A DNA stretch of 32,252 bases from Gammaproteobacteria bacterium (GTDB lineage Bacteria > Pseudomonadota > Gammaproteobacteria > UBA6186 > Azoamicaceae): positions 1 through 32,252 of the forward strand of contig JAGVLG010000027.1 of NCBI GenBank assembly GCA_020054325.1. Direction: 5' to 3'. Shown piece after piece: positions 24,532 to 32,252 of the stretch (position 1 is the stretch's first letter; each line of letters begins with the position of its first letter). A program made the position numbers and the translations under genes. Below the pieces are notes generated by a model. The model was not told where the DNA came from, ran no database searches, and was given only the letters and a program-made list of their open reading frames with translations.

Positions 24532-26523
24532 ATGAGATATAACTTAAGTGGCCAAAAAAAATCTACCGAGAATGAGCTTCCATCATCACTTACAGTTTCC
24601 TACAGTGAAAACGGAGGTATAGAGCCTAAAGGTTGTATTAGCCTGAGCATCAGATTATACCCTCCTGCAGAGCATTCAGCAGAAGAACTCATCAACATCT
24701 TAAAAGCCTTACCTAGGTCTGTTGTAAAACTGGAATTGCCTTGGCATGACGATCAAATATCTGCTACTGCTTTTATTGGAATATTATCTAAAATACCAAG
24801 GTGGGTGACATCGTTAAGTTTCATTCCGAGTGATGACAAATGCTTATCTGTTAGAGATTTAACAATCATGCCTGCTATTCCTAACTCATGCACTTCATTC
24901 TGGTATCGCGCATTTGATATCCGCCAAGCTAATGACTTAATATTATTGCTGGAATCATTGCCACCATCGATTAGCGATATAACCTTATTTCAAGATAACT
25001 TAAAATGTTTTTCGCAACAGGAGCTATCGCTTGTATCAAATGCTGTGCCTGCAACTGTTAAGTGTCTCACAATTGCAAATAAATCCCGTAAACAGAATAT
25101 TTCAGCAGATGATATGATCAAAATCTTAGCACACACACCGTCGTCTATTGTTGATTTAAGGTGTTACTATTTTTACTCAAGTACCCTATCAGTTAGCGAT
25201 GCCAAAAGGGTTTTAAAGACAACACCATCTTTTGTCAGTAATTTTAGTCTCTCACTTCCGACGAGTGACGAGTTTGATATGGTTATTGCAAATCAAAACC
25301 AATTGTTGCGAGCCATACCAACAACAGTTACTAATTTATCTATAGACGGTTTTCTAAGCAGTAATGAAAAAATAACACCAACAGCAACTGATACATTTTT
25401 ACCATTATTTGTGCAAAAATTCTTCGGAACAAAACTATCTAAGGTTATCTCTGCTGTAGAAACTTTACCATCTTCTGTAAAAAAATTACATTTAAGAAAC
25501 CTAGAAAATTTTCCAGCCTCATACTTAATCGAAATAATGCGTGCGATGCCACCCAGTGTTTCCGAGTTAACTCTAGACTTTAGCCGCGATGTGTTAAGTG
25601 CAAATATACAGGATTTTGCTACTGCACTAAGGATGCTACCAAGCACCATTAAAAAACTCCAGGTCTTAGGTATAACGCATTGTTTTTGGTATCCTAGAAA
25701 CATTTCTGGCAATAATTTAATTACACTATATAAAGCTGTGCCTGCGACTGTAGAAAATTGTGATATTGGTAATAAGCATAGATTTTGCCTAAAATCGTTC
25801 ACTCCAGAAGATATTATATCTTTTTTACGGTCACTACCGCAATTGTTTGGTGATAAACTAAAGTTCGCTCTTGATTTCCCTCAAAATGTTGATCAGATCG
25901 ATTTATTAAATATATTACCAGCCATACCTTCATTTATTACGACATTGTCGTTACAGAATATGGCGATTGGTGAATTACCTAGTGCGGCTGTGTCAAACAT
26001 ACTTGGAGCAATACCTGCTAGTGTTAGATCTTTAGATTTTAGAGGTAACAATCTCTCCCGCCTAGGCGTCGATGGCATAGTATCTGCATTACAGTCGATA
26101 CCTTCTGGCATCACACACCTAGATTTACGCGATAACTATTTGCATAATATATATGCACGCGATCGGAACAACGACCCTAACCTTACTGCAGATAATTTGG
26201 TGCGTATCTTACAAGCAATTCCTAAACATATTACCCATGTATACATGGACTATGAAGCAATGCAAAAGATGCAGTCACTTATGCGCGGCGGCGATAGCAT
26301 TGTTGCTTTGAATTTATGTTATGCTTTTACCGAAGAATGTTTCGTAAGAGTGGAATTGAACAAGCAACGGCTTACTCGTATCACGATTAATTCGTTACCA
26401 GCGGCTGTTCTGCATAGTAAAGTAGCGCCGTACCTGTCTTTTAAGGAATTAAGTAGCGTCGTACAGGCTGCAGTAATTAAAGATGTAGACTCGGTAAATC
26501 GTCGCGCCCGGCCAGGGGTTTAA
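24532..26523 (+). CDS. Large leucine-rich-repeat protein, F-box-like C-terminus
   Basis: The 663-residue protein consists almost wholly of about 17 degenerate repeats of 27-38 residues, with core L..IP.SV..L.L (for example LRAIPTTVTNLSI, LGAIPASVRSLDF, LQSIPSGITHLDL). This forms a leucine-rich-repeat solenoid from about residue 45 to 585. There is no signal peptide or membrane helix. After the repeats, residues about 620-650 read LPAAVLHSKVAPYLSFKEL, close to the F-box pattern LP..VL..I..YL...EL. This likeness is by eye only. The ribosome site is modest (AGGT, 6 bases before ATG). The gene sits alone between rluD and bamD, which are usually adjacent, suggesting insertion or transfer. An effector for a eukaryotic host is plausible; function is unknown. 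Confidence 0.88.
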   Translation: MRYNLSGQKKSTENELPSSLTVSYSENGGIEPKGCISLSIRLYPPAEHSAEELINILKALPRSVVKLELPWHDDQISATAFIGILSKIPRWVTSLSFIPSDDKCLSVRDLTIMPAIPNSCTSFWYRAFDIRQANDLILLLESLPPSISDITLFQDNLKCFSQQELSLVSNAVPATVKCLTIANKSRKQNISADDMIKILAHTPSSIVDLRCYYFYSSTLSVSDAKRVLKTTPSFVSNFSLSLPTSDEFDMVIANQNQLLRAIPTTVTNLSIDGFLSSNEKITPTATDTFLPLFVQKFFGTKLSKVISAVETLPSSVKKLHLRNLENFPASYLIEIMRAMPPSVSELTLDFSRDVLSANIQDFATALRMLPSTIKKLQVLGITHCFWYPRNISGNNLITLYKAVPATVENCDIGNKHRFCLKSFTPEDIISFLRSLPQLFGDKLKFALDFPQNVDQIDLLNILPAIPSFITTLSLQNMAIGELPSAAVSNILGAIPASVRSLDFRGNNLSRLGVDGIVSALQSIPSGITHLDLRDNYLHNIYARDRNNDPNLTADNLVRILQAIPKHITHVYMDYEAMQKMQSLMRGGDSIVALNLCYAFTEECFVRVELNKQRLTRITINSLPAAVLHSKVAPYLSFKELSSVVQAAVIKDVDSVNRRARPGV

Positions 26524-26550
26524 ATTGGTTAAAAAATCGGCTAACCGCTA

Positions 26551-26579
26551 TTGCCTAAATTACGTATAAACGTTATCTT
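26551..26579 (+). promoter_or_regulatory. Possible sigma-70 promoter of bamD
   Basis: TTGCCT (26551-26556) and TATCTT (26574-26579) are 17 bases apart, 4 of 6 matches each, about 43 bases before the bamD ATG. This is moderate evidence only. Confidence 0.45.
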
Positions 26580-26621
26580 ATTGATTAATAAACACTAATT
26601 CATTTAGGTGGCTTTCTTCAT

Positions 26622-27392
26622 ATGCGCGGAAATCATAAATTAATCAAAATCACATTATTAACACTTGCTTGTGTTATGTTAAATGCTTGTAAAGATGGCT
26701 CAGAAGATACTTACAAAGGCATGTCGGCTGAGCAAATTTACAATAAAGGTCGGCAAGCAATGATCAAAAAGTATAATCAAGAAGCAATAAAAGATTTTGA
26801 AGCCTTAGAAGCTAGGTATCCATATGGCGAATACACAGATAAAGGCCAGTTAGCAATTATTGCCGCATATGTCGATAACGAAGATAACGGCGAAGCCATC
26901 GCTGCTGCGGATCGCTTCATTCGGGTGCATCCGCGTCACCCACATGTTGATTACGCTTATTATATGAAAGGCGTCGCAAACTATAACGCAAATTTTAGTT
27001 GGGCGTTCCGCAACATCCCATTAGATCGCTCCAAACGTACTTCCGTTTATGCCCAAGATTCTTTCGATGCCTTCAAATTATTAATAGAAAAATTCCCAAA
27101 TTCACGTTACGCTGCCGATGCACGCAAACGTATGATTGTAATGCGCGAACAAATTGCTGATCATGAACTTTATATCGCTGAGTATTACCAAGTACAAGGT
27201 GCTGATTTAGCAGCAGCTAATCGTGCAGCATATATTGTAAATGAGTTTTCACGCACCGAAGCTGCTCCATATGCTTTAGCAATAATGTATCAAAGCTATA
27301 AAAATATGAAGATGCAAGATCAAGCTGCAGAAGCATTAGCAACTTTAAAAGCAAATTATAAAGATTGGGATCTGTATCTAGATACTAATTGA
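26622..27392 (+). CDS. bamD: Outer-membrane assembly lipoprotein BamD
   Basis: BamD is an essential lipoprotein of the BAM complex, which inserts beta-barrel proteins into the outer membrane. The 256-residue protein has a lipoprotein signal ending in MLNAC (Cys23). Tetratricopeptide-like repeats follow: IYNKGRQAMIKKYNQEAIKD (residues about 39-58), FEALEARYPYGEYTDKGQL (60-78) and IRVHPRHPHVDYAYYMKGVA (about 99-118). The family hallmark RDLSKRD-like region appears as NIPLDRSKRT. AGGTGG lies 10 bases before the ATG. The LRR gene is 98 bases upstream, where rluD would normally lie. Confidence 0.95.
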   Translation: MRGNHKLIKITLLTLACVMLNACKDGSEDTYKGMSAEQIYNKGRQAMIKKYNQEAIKDFEALEARYPYGEYTDKGQLAIIAAYVDNEDNGEAIAAADRFIRVHPRHPHVDYAYYMKGVANYNANFSWAFRNIPLDRSKRTSVYAQDSFDAFKLLIEKFPNSRYAADARKRMIVMREQIADHELYIAEYYQVQGADLAAANRAAYIVNEFSRTEAAPYALAIMYQSYKNMKMQDQAAEALATLKANYKDWDLYLDTN

Positions 27393-27401
27393 AAATTTTC
27401 A

Positions 27402-27413
27402 GATGCTAGCATC
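27402..27413. repeat. 12-bp palindrome after bamD
   Basis: GATGCTAGCATC is a perfect palindrome 9 bases after the bamD stop, next to GAAAATTTTC (27391-27400), also a palindrome. There is no T run, so it is not a clear terminator. Confidence 0.35.
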
Positions 27414-27421
27414 ATATTATG

Positions 27422-27792
27422 TTAAATAATCTCAAAAGATTTTTTGGTTGCCTCCAGCAATAGAAACTTCCAGGCGGGAATAACAGTTATTCTGCCTACA
27501 TCTTCGTCAATTATATCATCTTCATTTAAAGTGACTAAAGTTGCTAATTTGATTTGCATTTCTTGCATAGCTTCGATAAGAGCTGTTAATTCTCTCTTTT
27601 TAGTTTTTGGATCTTGCTATGATTCATAAACTTGAATCAGTTGGTGTTTTTGATCATCAATAATTATGAAATCTACTTCGCGAGAATTCTTGGTTTTATA
27701 ATAATATATTTTTCCACTGCGACGTCGCAGAGTAATATAAATTAAGTTTTCGAGCAAATGGCCCGTGACTAAAACCGTGCTCTCAACTGGTC
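27422..27792 (-). pseudogene. 3' remnant of a DUF4143-type AAA ATPase gene
   Basis: Translated on the minus strand, this stretch reads GHLLENLIYITLRRRSGKIY, YYKTKNSREVDFIIID and QLIQVYES, followed by a TAG stop (27617-27619). The same frame then continues QDPKTKKRELTALIEAMQEM to WKFLLLEATKKSFEII and a normal-looking TAA at 27422. This is the C-terminal half of proteins pairing an AAA ATPase with DUF4143 (a PD-(D/E)XK-like nuclease domain). The 5' part is gone: a TGA precedes the match, and the flank is an inverted repeat at the putA end. It is a dead fragment with at least one internal stop. Confidence 0.8.
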
Positions 27793-27815
27793 AATATTTA
27801 TACCAAATTTAGGTC

Positions 27816-27871
27816 AACTTGGTCAAAAATACAACCAGTTTTAGGCTAAAGTGGTTGGTTTTTTGACCAAC
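27816..27871 (-). repeat. Imperfect inverted repeat at the end of putA
   Basis: TTGGTCAAAAATACAACCA (left arm, 27819-27837) matches 17 of 19 bases of the complement of the right arm (27853-27871). The arms extend further toward a very short loop at TTTTAGGC/TAAA. The hairpin ends just before the putA stop codon. Direct copies of AACT(T)GGTCAA lie at 27785 and 27817. It may be the putA terminator, although no T run follows on the minus strand, or the end of a small mobile element. Confidence 0.5.
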
Positions 27872-27872
27872 T

Positions 27873-30800
27873 CTACTCTGCCAATGACATCAAGCTGGCA
27901 TTACCACCTGCTGCTGCAGTATTAATACTTACGGTTCGTTCCGTCGCTAGACGTGCAACATACCTTGGCCCACCAGCTTTAGGTCCAGTACCGGATAAGC
28001 CTTCGCCACCAAAAGGCTGTACGCCGACTACAGCACCAATGATATTACGATTGACATATATATTACCAACATGCATGCGTTGAATTATATAATCGATAGT
28101 TTCGTCAATTCTGCTATGGATCCCCATGGTTAAACCATATCCCATTGCATTAATTTGATCTAAAACAGCATCCAAATCAGATGCTTTATAGCGTAACACA
28201 TGCAAGATTGGTCCAAACACTTCTTGCTGTAATTGCGTTAGTGATTTAATTTCAAAAGCACATGGCGCACAATAATTACCGTGTAACTTTGGGGATAATT
28301 TCGCTTCATAGAGTAAGGTTGCTTCGCGTAACATCCTTTCCTTATGTGTATTTAAAGCATCTAGCGCTTTCTTATCAATTACTGGTCCAATATCTGTAGC
28401 TAAATCTGCAGGGTTGCCAACATTTAATTCCGACATTGCACCTATTAACATCTTAATTATTTTATCTGATACTTCCTGCTGCACCAATAAGATCCGTAAT
28501 GACGAACAGCGCTGCCCTGCACTACCAAATGCGGAAGTTAAAACATCTTTTACAACTTGCTCTGGCAATACTGATGAATCGGCAATCATTACATTTTGCC
28601 CTCCAGTTTCTGCCACGAATGGTACAATTGGACCATTGCGGTTCGCCAACATGCGATTAATATGCCATGCTGTTTCAGTTGATCCAGTAAAAACAATGCC
28701 GTCCACTCTAGTGTCAATTGCTAATGCTTCACCTACTACTGCACCACTACCGATGATTAGTTGTACCACCTCTTTGGGGATCCCAGATAAATGCAACAAT
28801 TCCACTGCCTTTTGAGCAATTAATGAAGTTTGAGTTGCTGGTTTAGCTAGTACTGCATTGCCAGCCAATAACGCGCCTACAACTTGACCTAAGAAAATCG
28901 CTAATGGAAAATTCCATGGACTAATACAAGCGATAACTCCACGACCATGCAAACGAATCTCATTATATTCGCCAGTTGGGCCATGTAATACTTCTGCTTT
29001 AAAATCGATTAAAGTACGCTGTGCATAATACCAACAATAATCTATGGCTTCACGCACTTCCGCATTGGCATCTAATAAATTTTTACCAGCTTCATATACC
29101 AATAAAGCGATCAGCTCCAGCCGATGTTGCTCTAATAATACTGCCATTTGATGCAAGCAACGTACCCGCGCTGCAATATCAGTCATACCCCAAAGCTTGC
29201 CAGCTTTCCGTGCGGTTACAATTGCCACTTCAAGTTGCTCTACGGATAGTGCAGCAGGCTTGGTATTAGATATTTTATATTCATTCACAAACTGTAATAT
29301 GCTTTTATACTCAAGTGGATTGGTAAAATCTACCCCATGTGAATTAGGCCGATCATCGCCATATAATGCCTCTGGGAGTGGGATTTTTGGATGCGGTTTA
29401 TTTACCAAACCTTTAATTTTATTGCATGGATCTGCAATGATTTCATCAACTGCAGCTCGCTCATCGACAATCCGATTTACAAATGAAGTATTAGCTCCAT
29501 TTTCTAATAAGCGACGTACTAAATACGCTAATAAGTCTTTATGGCCACCCACCGGAGCATAAACCCGGCATGGAATATCAAAATATTCTGCCCCAACAAC
29601 GTTAGCATATAAAGCCTCCCCCATACCATGTAAGCATTGAAATTCAAAATCTCGGTTACCTTGCGCTAACTTTATTACTAACGCCACGGTATAAGCATTA
29701 TGCGTCGCAAATTGCGGAAAAATCACATCAGTTGCAGCAAGTAATTTTTTAACACAAGCGATATATGAAACATCGGTAGAAGCTTTACGGGTAAAAACAG
29801 GGTACCCACTTAACCCTTTTTCTTGCGACCATTTTATCTCGGCATCCCAATATGCCCCCTTGACTAAGCGTATCATAATGCGCCTGTTATATCGTTTAGC
29901 TAAACCAACCATAAAGTCGATTACGAACGGCGCACGTTTTTGATAAGCTTGCACCGCTAAACCAAAACCATCCCAACCATCTAAACGTGGATCAGCCATA
30001 ATTTTTTCAATTAAATCTAACGACAAATCCAGGCGCTCTGCTTCTTCAGCATCAATGGTAAAATTCATACTCCACTGCTTCGCAGCTAGAACTAATTTTT
30101 CTAAACGAGGTAATAATTCACGCAACACTCGGTTACGTTGGCGCCATTCATAACGTGGATGCAATGCTGATAATTTTACTGATATCCCTGCACCATTATA
30201 TGGATCTTTACCCGCATTAGACTGCCCAATAGTTTCAATGGCTTTTAGATAACTGTTGAAATAGCGCTCTGCATCTTCATTCGTTAATGCCTCTTCACCG
30301 AGCATATCATATGAATAACGATAGCCTTTGCTTTCATTTGAAGCAGCACGTTTAATTGCTTCTTCAATTGTTTGCCCCATTACAAACTGACGCCCTAGAA
30401 TTTTCATCGCTTGCAAAATTGCTTCACGAATCACTGGCTCGCCGCTACGCTTTGTTAAACGTTGGATCACACTTGAAAGATTATTGGCATTAGCACGTTG
30501 CGGGTTAATAATCTTGCCAGTCAACATTAATGCCCAAGTTGTAGCATTTACAAAAGTTGATTTACTTTTACCTAAATGCTGCTCCCAATCGGGCTGGGTA
30601 ATTTTGTCTTTAATTAATAAGTTAATTGTTTCATTGTCGGGAATACGCAATAGTGCTTCAGCTAAGCACATTAATGCTATGCCTTCCTCACTCGATAAGT
30701 CATATTCAAATAAAAATGAATCCAAACCGCCTTTGCCCAAGCGTCGCTTGCGCACCGCTACAACTAATTTTCGCGCGGTTTCTTGGATTTGATTTAAAGT

Positions 30801-30923
30801 TTCTTGCGGTAATTCTGCTTGGTTTAGCAAAGTTTCGAGACATTGACGCTCATCGGCACGATAAGCTGCACATAATTCACGACGCAAGGGGCTAAGTTCA
30901 AAAAGAAATTCTTGATTTAGCAT
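27873..30923 (-). CDS. putA: Bifunctional proline dehydrogenase / glutamate-semialdehyde dehydrogenase PutA
   Basis: PutA oxidises proline to glutamate in two steps, passing electrons to the quinone pool and then reducing NAD+. The 1016-residue protein is the short PutA type: it lacks the N-terminal ribbon-helix-helix DNA-binding domain of E. coli PutA, so it should not repress its own gene. The PRODH half (about residues 150-460) has YRYSYDMLGEEALT and VKGAYWDAEIKWSQ. The dehydrogenase half has NFPLAIFLGQVVGALLAGNA, FTGSTETAW, and the active-site Cys in GSAGQRCSSLRIL (about 815). The end (PFGGEGLSGTGPKAGGP, then TVNINTAAAGGN-like) is normal. A -35 TTGACA lies upstream. No putP is seen in the window. 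Confidence 0.95.
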   Translation of the reverse strand: MLNQEFLFELSPLRRELCAAYRADERQCLETLLNQAELPQETLNQIQETARKLVVAVRKRRLGKGGLDSFLFEYDLSSEEGIALMCLAEALLRIPDNETINLLIKDKITQPDWEQHLGKSKSTFVNATTWALMLTGKIINPQRANANNLSSVIQRLTKRSGEPVIREAILQAMKILGRQFVMGQTIEEAIKRAASNESKGYRYSYDMLGEEALTNEDAERYFNSYLKAIETIGQSNAGKDPYNGAGISVKLSALHPRYEWRQRNRVLRELLPRLEKLVLAAKQWSMNFTIDAEEAERLDLSLDLIEKIMADPRLDGWDGFGLAVQAYQKRAPFVIDFMVGLAKRYNRRIMIRLVKGAYWDAEIKWSQEKGLSGYPVFTRKASTDVSYIACVKKLLAATDVIFPQFATHNAYTVALVIKLAQGNRDFEFQCLHGMGEALYANVVGAEYFDIPCRVYAPVGGHKDLLAYLVRRLLENGANTSFVNRIVDERAAVDEIIADPCNKIKGLVNKPHPKIPLPEALYGDDRPNSHGVDFTNPLEYKSILQFVNEYKISNTKPAALSVEQLEVAIVTARKAGKLWGMTDIAARVRCLHQMAVLLEQHRLELIALLVYEAGKNLLDANAEVREAIDYCWYYAQRTLIDFKAEVLHGPTGEYNEIRLHGRGVIACISPWNFPLAIFLGQVVGALLAGNAVLAKPATQTSLIAQKAVELLHLSGIPKEVVQLIIGSGAVVGEALAIDTRVDGIVFTGSTETAWHINRMLANRNGPIVPFVAETGGQNVMIADSSVLPEQVVKDVLTSAFGSAGQRCSSLRILLVQQEVSDKIIKMLIGAMSELNVGNPADLATDIGPVIDKKALDALNTHKERMLREATLLYEAKLSPKLHGNYCAPCAFEIKSLTQLQQEVFGPILHVLRYKASDLDAVLDQINAMGYGLTMGIHSRIDETIDYIIQRMHVGNIYVNRNIIGAVVGVQPFGGEGLSGTGPKAGGPRYVARLATERTVSINTAAAGGNASLMSLAE

Positions 30924-30960
30924 AATAGCACCCTAATAATTACTTCCTTGTAGCTATTAG

Positions 30961-30987
30961 CGTATAGAATGCAATATTCAATGTCAA
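30961..30987 (-). promoter_or_regulatory. Possible putA promoter
   Basis: On the minus strand a perfect TTGACA (30982-30987) precedes TATACG (30961-30966) by 15 bases, about 38 bases before the putA ATG. The -10 and spacing are imperfect. Confidence 0.45.
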
Positions 30988-31057
30988 CTTATATAGGGCC
31001 ATTTCATAAACAGTTAGCAACTTAGAAATATGTTACGATAACGCTAAATGGATCAGG

Positions 31058-31457
31058 GCTTACGCAAAACTGGACATAATAATAAATGAATGTGGCGAAT
31101 ATTTTTTAGCTTTAAAGGCGAACCAAGGACATGGCGGAATTGAAACTCGCATTTGCGAAACGTTAGGCAATATTAAATCGTTGAATGAGCGCCACCCATA
31201 ATGGAAAAATTTAAAAAGCATTGCAAAAGTTAATTTTACTAGACGTATAGGCACAGCTGAAACTAACGCCACTAGACTATTATATTTCTAGCCAAGATGC
31301 AAATGCAAAAAAACATTTAGAACGCACAAGGCAACATTGGTCGATTGAAAATAATTTACATTGGGTATTAGATGCGTAATTTAATGAAGATGATTGTTTT
31401 ATTAGAAAGAATAACGCTGCTGAAAATATGGCTGCCGTTAGGGAGAGCATTACTTAA
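31058..31457 (+). pseudogene. Decayed ISAs1-family transposase, C-terminal part
   Basis: Plus-strand translation gives AYAKLDIIINECGEYFLALK, ANQGHGGIETRICETLG and WKNLKSIAKVNFTRRIGTAE. After a frame change it gives RTRQHWSIENNLHWVLDA, then FNEDDCFIRKNNAAENMA and a final stop at 31457. These are the conserved C-terminal blocks of ISAs1/H-repeat transposases (HWxIENxLHWxLDVxFNED, NAxENMA). The gene has a stop at 31199, a frameshift near 31290, another stop at 31377 and no 5' half. It is dead. I could not identify terminal inverted repeats. Confidence 0.88.
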
Positions 31458-31487
31458 ATAATGACTCAGATATATTGCATTTTTGCA

Positions 31488-32252
31488 CTATGCATCCTCA
31501 GTAAACAATTCCATTTGCATAACAGCACCTAGTTCATCAGCTAAGACTTTTGCAGATGGTAATTTATCCGCTAATTCACTTGGTAAGTCCTTAGTTAATT
31601 GATATTCAGAAATACCGACTGGTTTATTCAAACCACGTAACGCGTATTCAACCTCAAATCGATCACGAGCAGTGCATAGAATTATCCCCATTGATGGATT
31701 ATCATCTTTTGCTCTGACGAAATCGTCTAGCAAATTTAAATAAAAATTCATCTTGCCAGCATATTCTGGTTTAAATGCACCGATCTTTAACTCAACTGCG
31801 ACTAAACATTTTAGATAACGGTTGTAAAAGAGAAGATCGATAAAATAATCGTTCGAAGGAGTTTTAACTCGATACTGATTTCCCATAAATGCAAAGCCGA
31901 AACCTAATTCCATAATTACCTGTTTAATCTTTAGCACCATATGTTGTTCTAAATGCGCTTCAACTATAGGTTTTTTTATACCCAGGAAATCCAGCATATA
32001 GCTATCCTTCATAGCAAGATCAGCTTGCTCGACTAAATGCGCTGGTAGTACTTCTTCAAAGTTATTTTGTTTTTCAATGGACATATGCCGTTCATACGCC
32101 ATTGCCTTGATTTGGTGGTCTAATACATTTCTGCTCCAACCAAGCTCTATTGTAGCTTTAATATAATATTCCCTTGCTTTCATATCGGTAATTTTTTGCA
32201 TAATGGAAATATTGTGACCCCATGGAATTTCTGAAACAAGCTGTTTCAGAAT
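31488..32252 (-). CDS. YhcG/DUF1016-type PD-(D/E)XK nuclease, 5' end beyond the window
   Basis: The minus-strand frame is open through the right edge: sequence upstream of the first ATG (32201) still reads as the family (VSEIPWGHNISI), so the real start is outside the window. The domain has REYYIKATIELGWSRNVLDH, typical of the DUF1016 N-terminal region, and then the nuclease core. FIDLLFYNRYLKCLVAVELK carries the catalytic Asp and E-x-K, with GKMNFYLNLLDDFVR after it. The C-terminus (ELFTEDA) is probably native. Family members are found in defence and mobile-element contexts and near restriction genes; the role of this one is unknown. The decayed ISAs1 gene is 30 bases away on the other strand. 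Confidence 0.9.
   Translation of the reverse strand: MLKQLVSEIPWGHNISIMQKITDMKAREYYIKATIELGWSRNVLDHQIKAMAYERHMSIEKQNNFEEVLPAHLVEQADLAMKDSYMLDFLGIKKPIVEAHLEQHMVLKIKQVIMELGFGFAFMGNQYRVKTPSNDYFIDLLFYNRYLKCLVAVELKIGAFKPEYAGKMNFYLNLLDDFVRAKDDNPSMGIILCTARDRFEVEYALRGLNKPVGISEYQLTKDLPSELADKLPSAKVLADELGAVMQMELFTEDA
32229..32251. repeat. 10-bp perfect inverted repeat inside the DUF1016 gene
   Basis: TTCTGAAACA (32229-32238) and TGTTTCAGAA (32242-32251) are perfect complements with a 3-base loop, lying within codons of the nuclease gene at the window edge. Confidence 0.6.

Noticed and set aside
25293-25802. Antisense frame in the LRR gene.
   Set aside because: Shadow created by the repeat codon pattern; no start signal.
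26539-26550. Possible short hairpin with a T run on the minus strand between the LRR gene and bamD.
   Set aside because: The stem is only three pairs and no minus-strand gene precedes it.
1-32252. CRISPR arrays, tRNA and rRNA genes, prophage structural genes.
   Set aside because: No regularly spaced direct repeats, cloverleaf-like sequence, rRNA sequence or phage structural genes were seen in a read of the window.

Overview
The window is AT-rich bacterial DNA whose conserved genes (rsmI/lpoA/yraN, rplM-rpsI-petABC-sspAB, pgeF-rluD next to bamD, short PutA, feoAB) point to a gammaproteobacterium. The eukaryote-like accessory genes (a leucine-rich-repeat protein with an F-box-like end, an ankyrin protein), the lysine-rich HU protein and several decaying genes suggest a host-associated lineage of the Legionellales/Coxiella type. 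That placement is inference from gene content and style, not a database result.

Layout. 1-1413: the 5' part of an unrecognised helical protein on the minus strand, running off the left edge. 1657-6736: rsmI (minus) divergent from lpoA-yraN-dolP, then a LysM-L,D-transpeptidase. 6768-11541: one minus-strand housekeeping run, rplM-rpsI-petA-petB-petC-sspA-sspB, with a clear sigma-70 promoter before rplM. 11542-12464: a gene-poor stretch holding a strongly folded RNA candidate, then an HU-family protein with a histone-H1-like tail and a textbook terminator. 12474-14038: accessory genes with no recognised family, including two tandem membrane paralogues. 14021-14960: a degenerate hipBA module with three evenly spaced operators. 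14960-17416: Fur-controlled feoAB, back to back with an ankyrin gene that appears frameshifted. 18219-20048: an alpha/beta hydrolase and a dicarboxylate/amino-acid symporter. 20150-24363: rluD-pgeF and clpB, the latter with a heat-shock-type promoter. 24532-26523: the LRR gene, sitting between rluD and bamD, which are usually direct neighbours. 26622-27392: bamD. 27422-31457: remains of a DUF4143 ATPase gene, putA, and a decayed ISAs1-family transposase. 31488-32252: a YhcG/DUF1016-type nuclease gene running off the right edge.

How the genes work together. Envelope assembly is represented by LpoA, DolP, the L,D-transpeptidase and BamD. Respiration is served by the complete bc1 complex and fed by proline oxidation (PutA). 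Protein quality control is served by ClpB and the ClpXP adaptor SspB. Iron uptake is FeoAB. The accessory genes lie in islands between these conserved blocks.

The most promising undescribed item is the nested hairpin at 11733-11839: a 14-bp closing stem, a 7-bp second stem and an apical hairpin with two tandem G-A motifs. It lies about 110 bases upstream of the HU/H1-like gene. Next in interest are the HipB operator array with 49-bp periodicity, the paired membrane paralogues with a shared upstream element, and the C-terminal F-box-like segment of the LRR protein.
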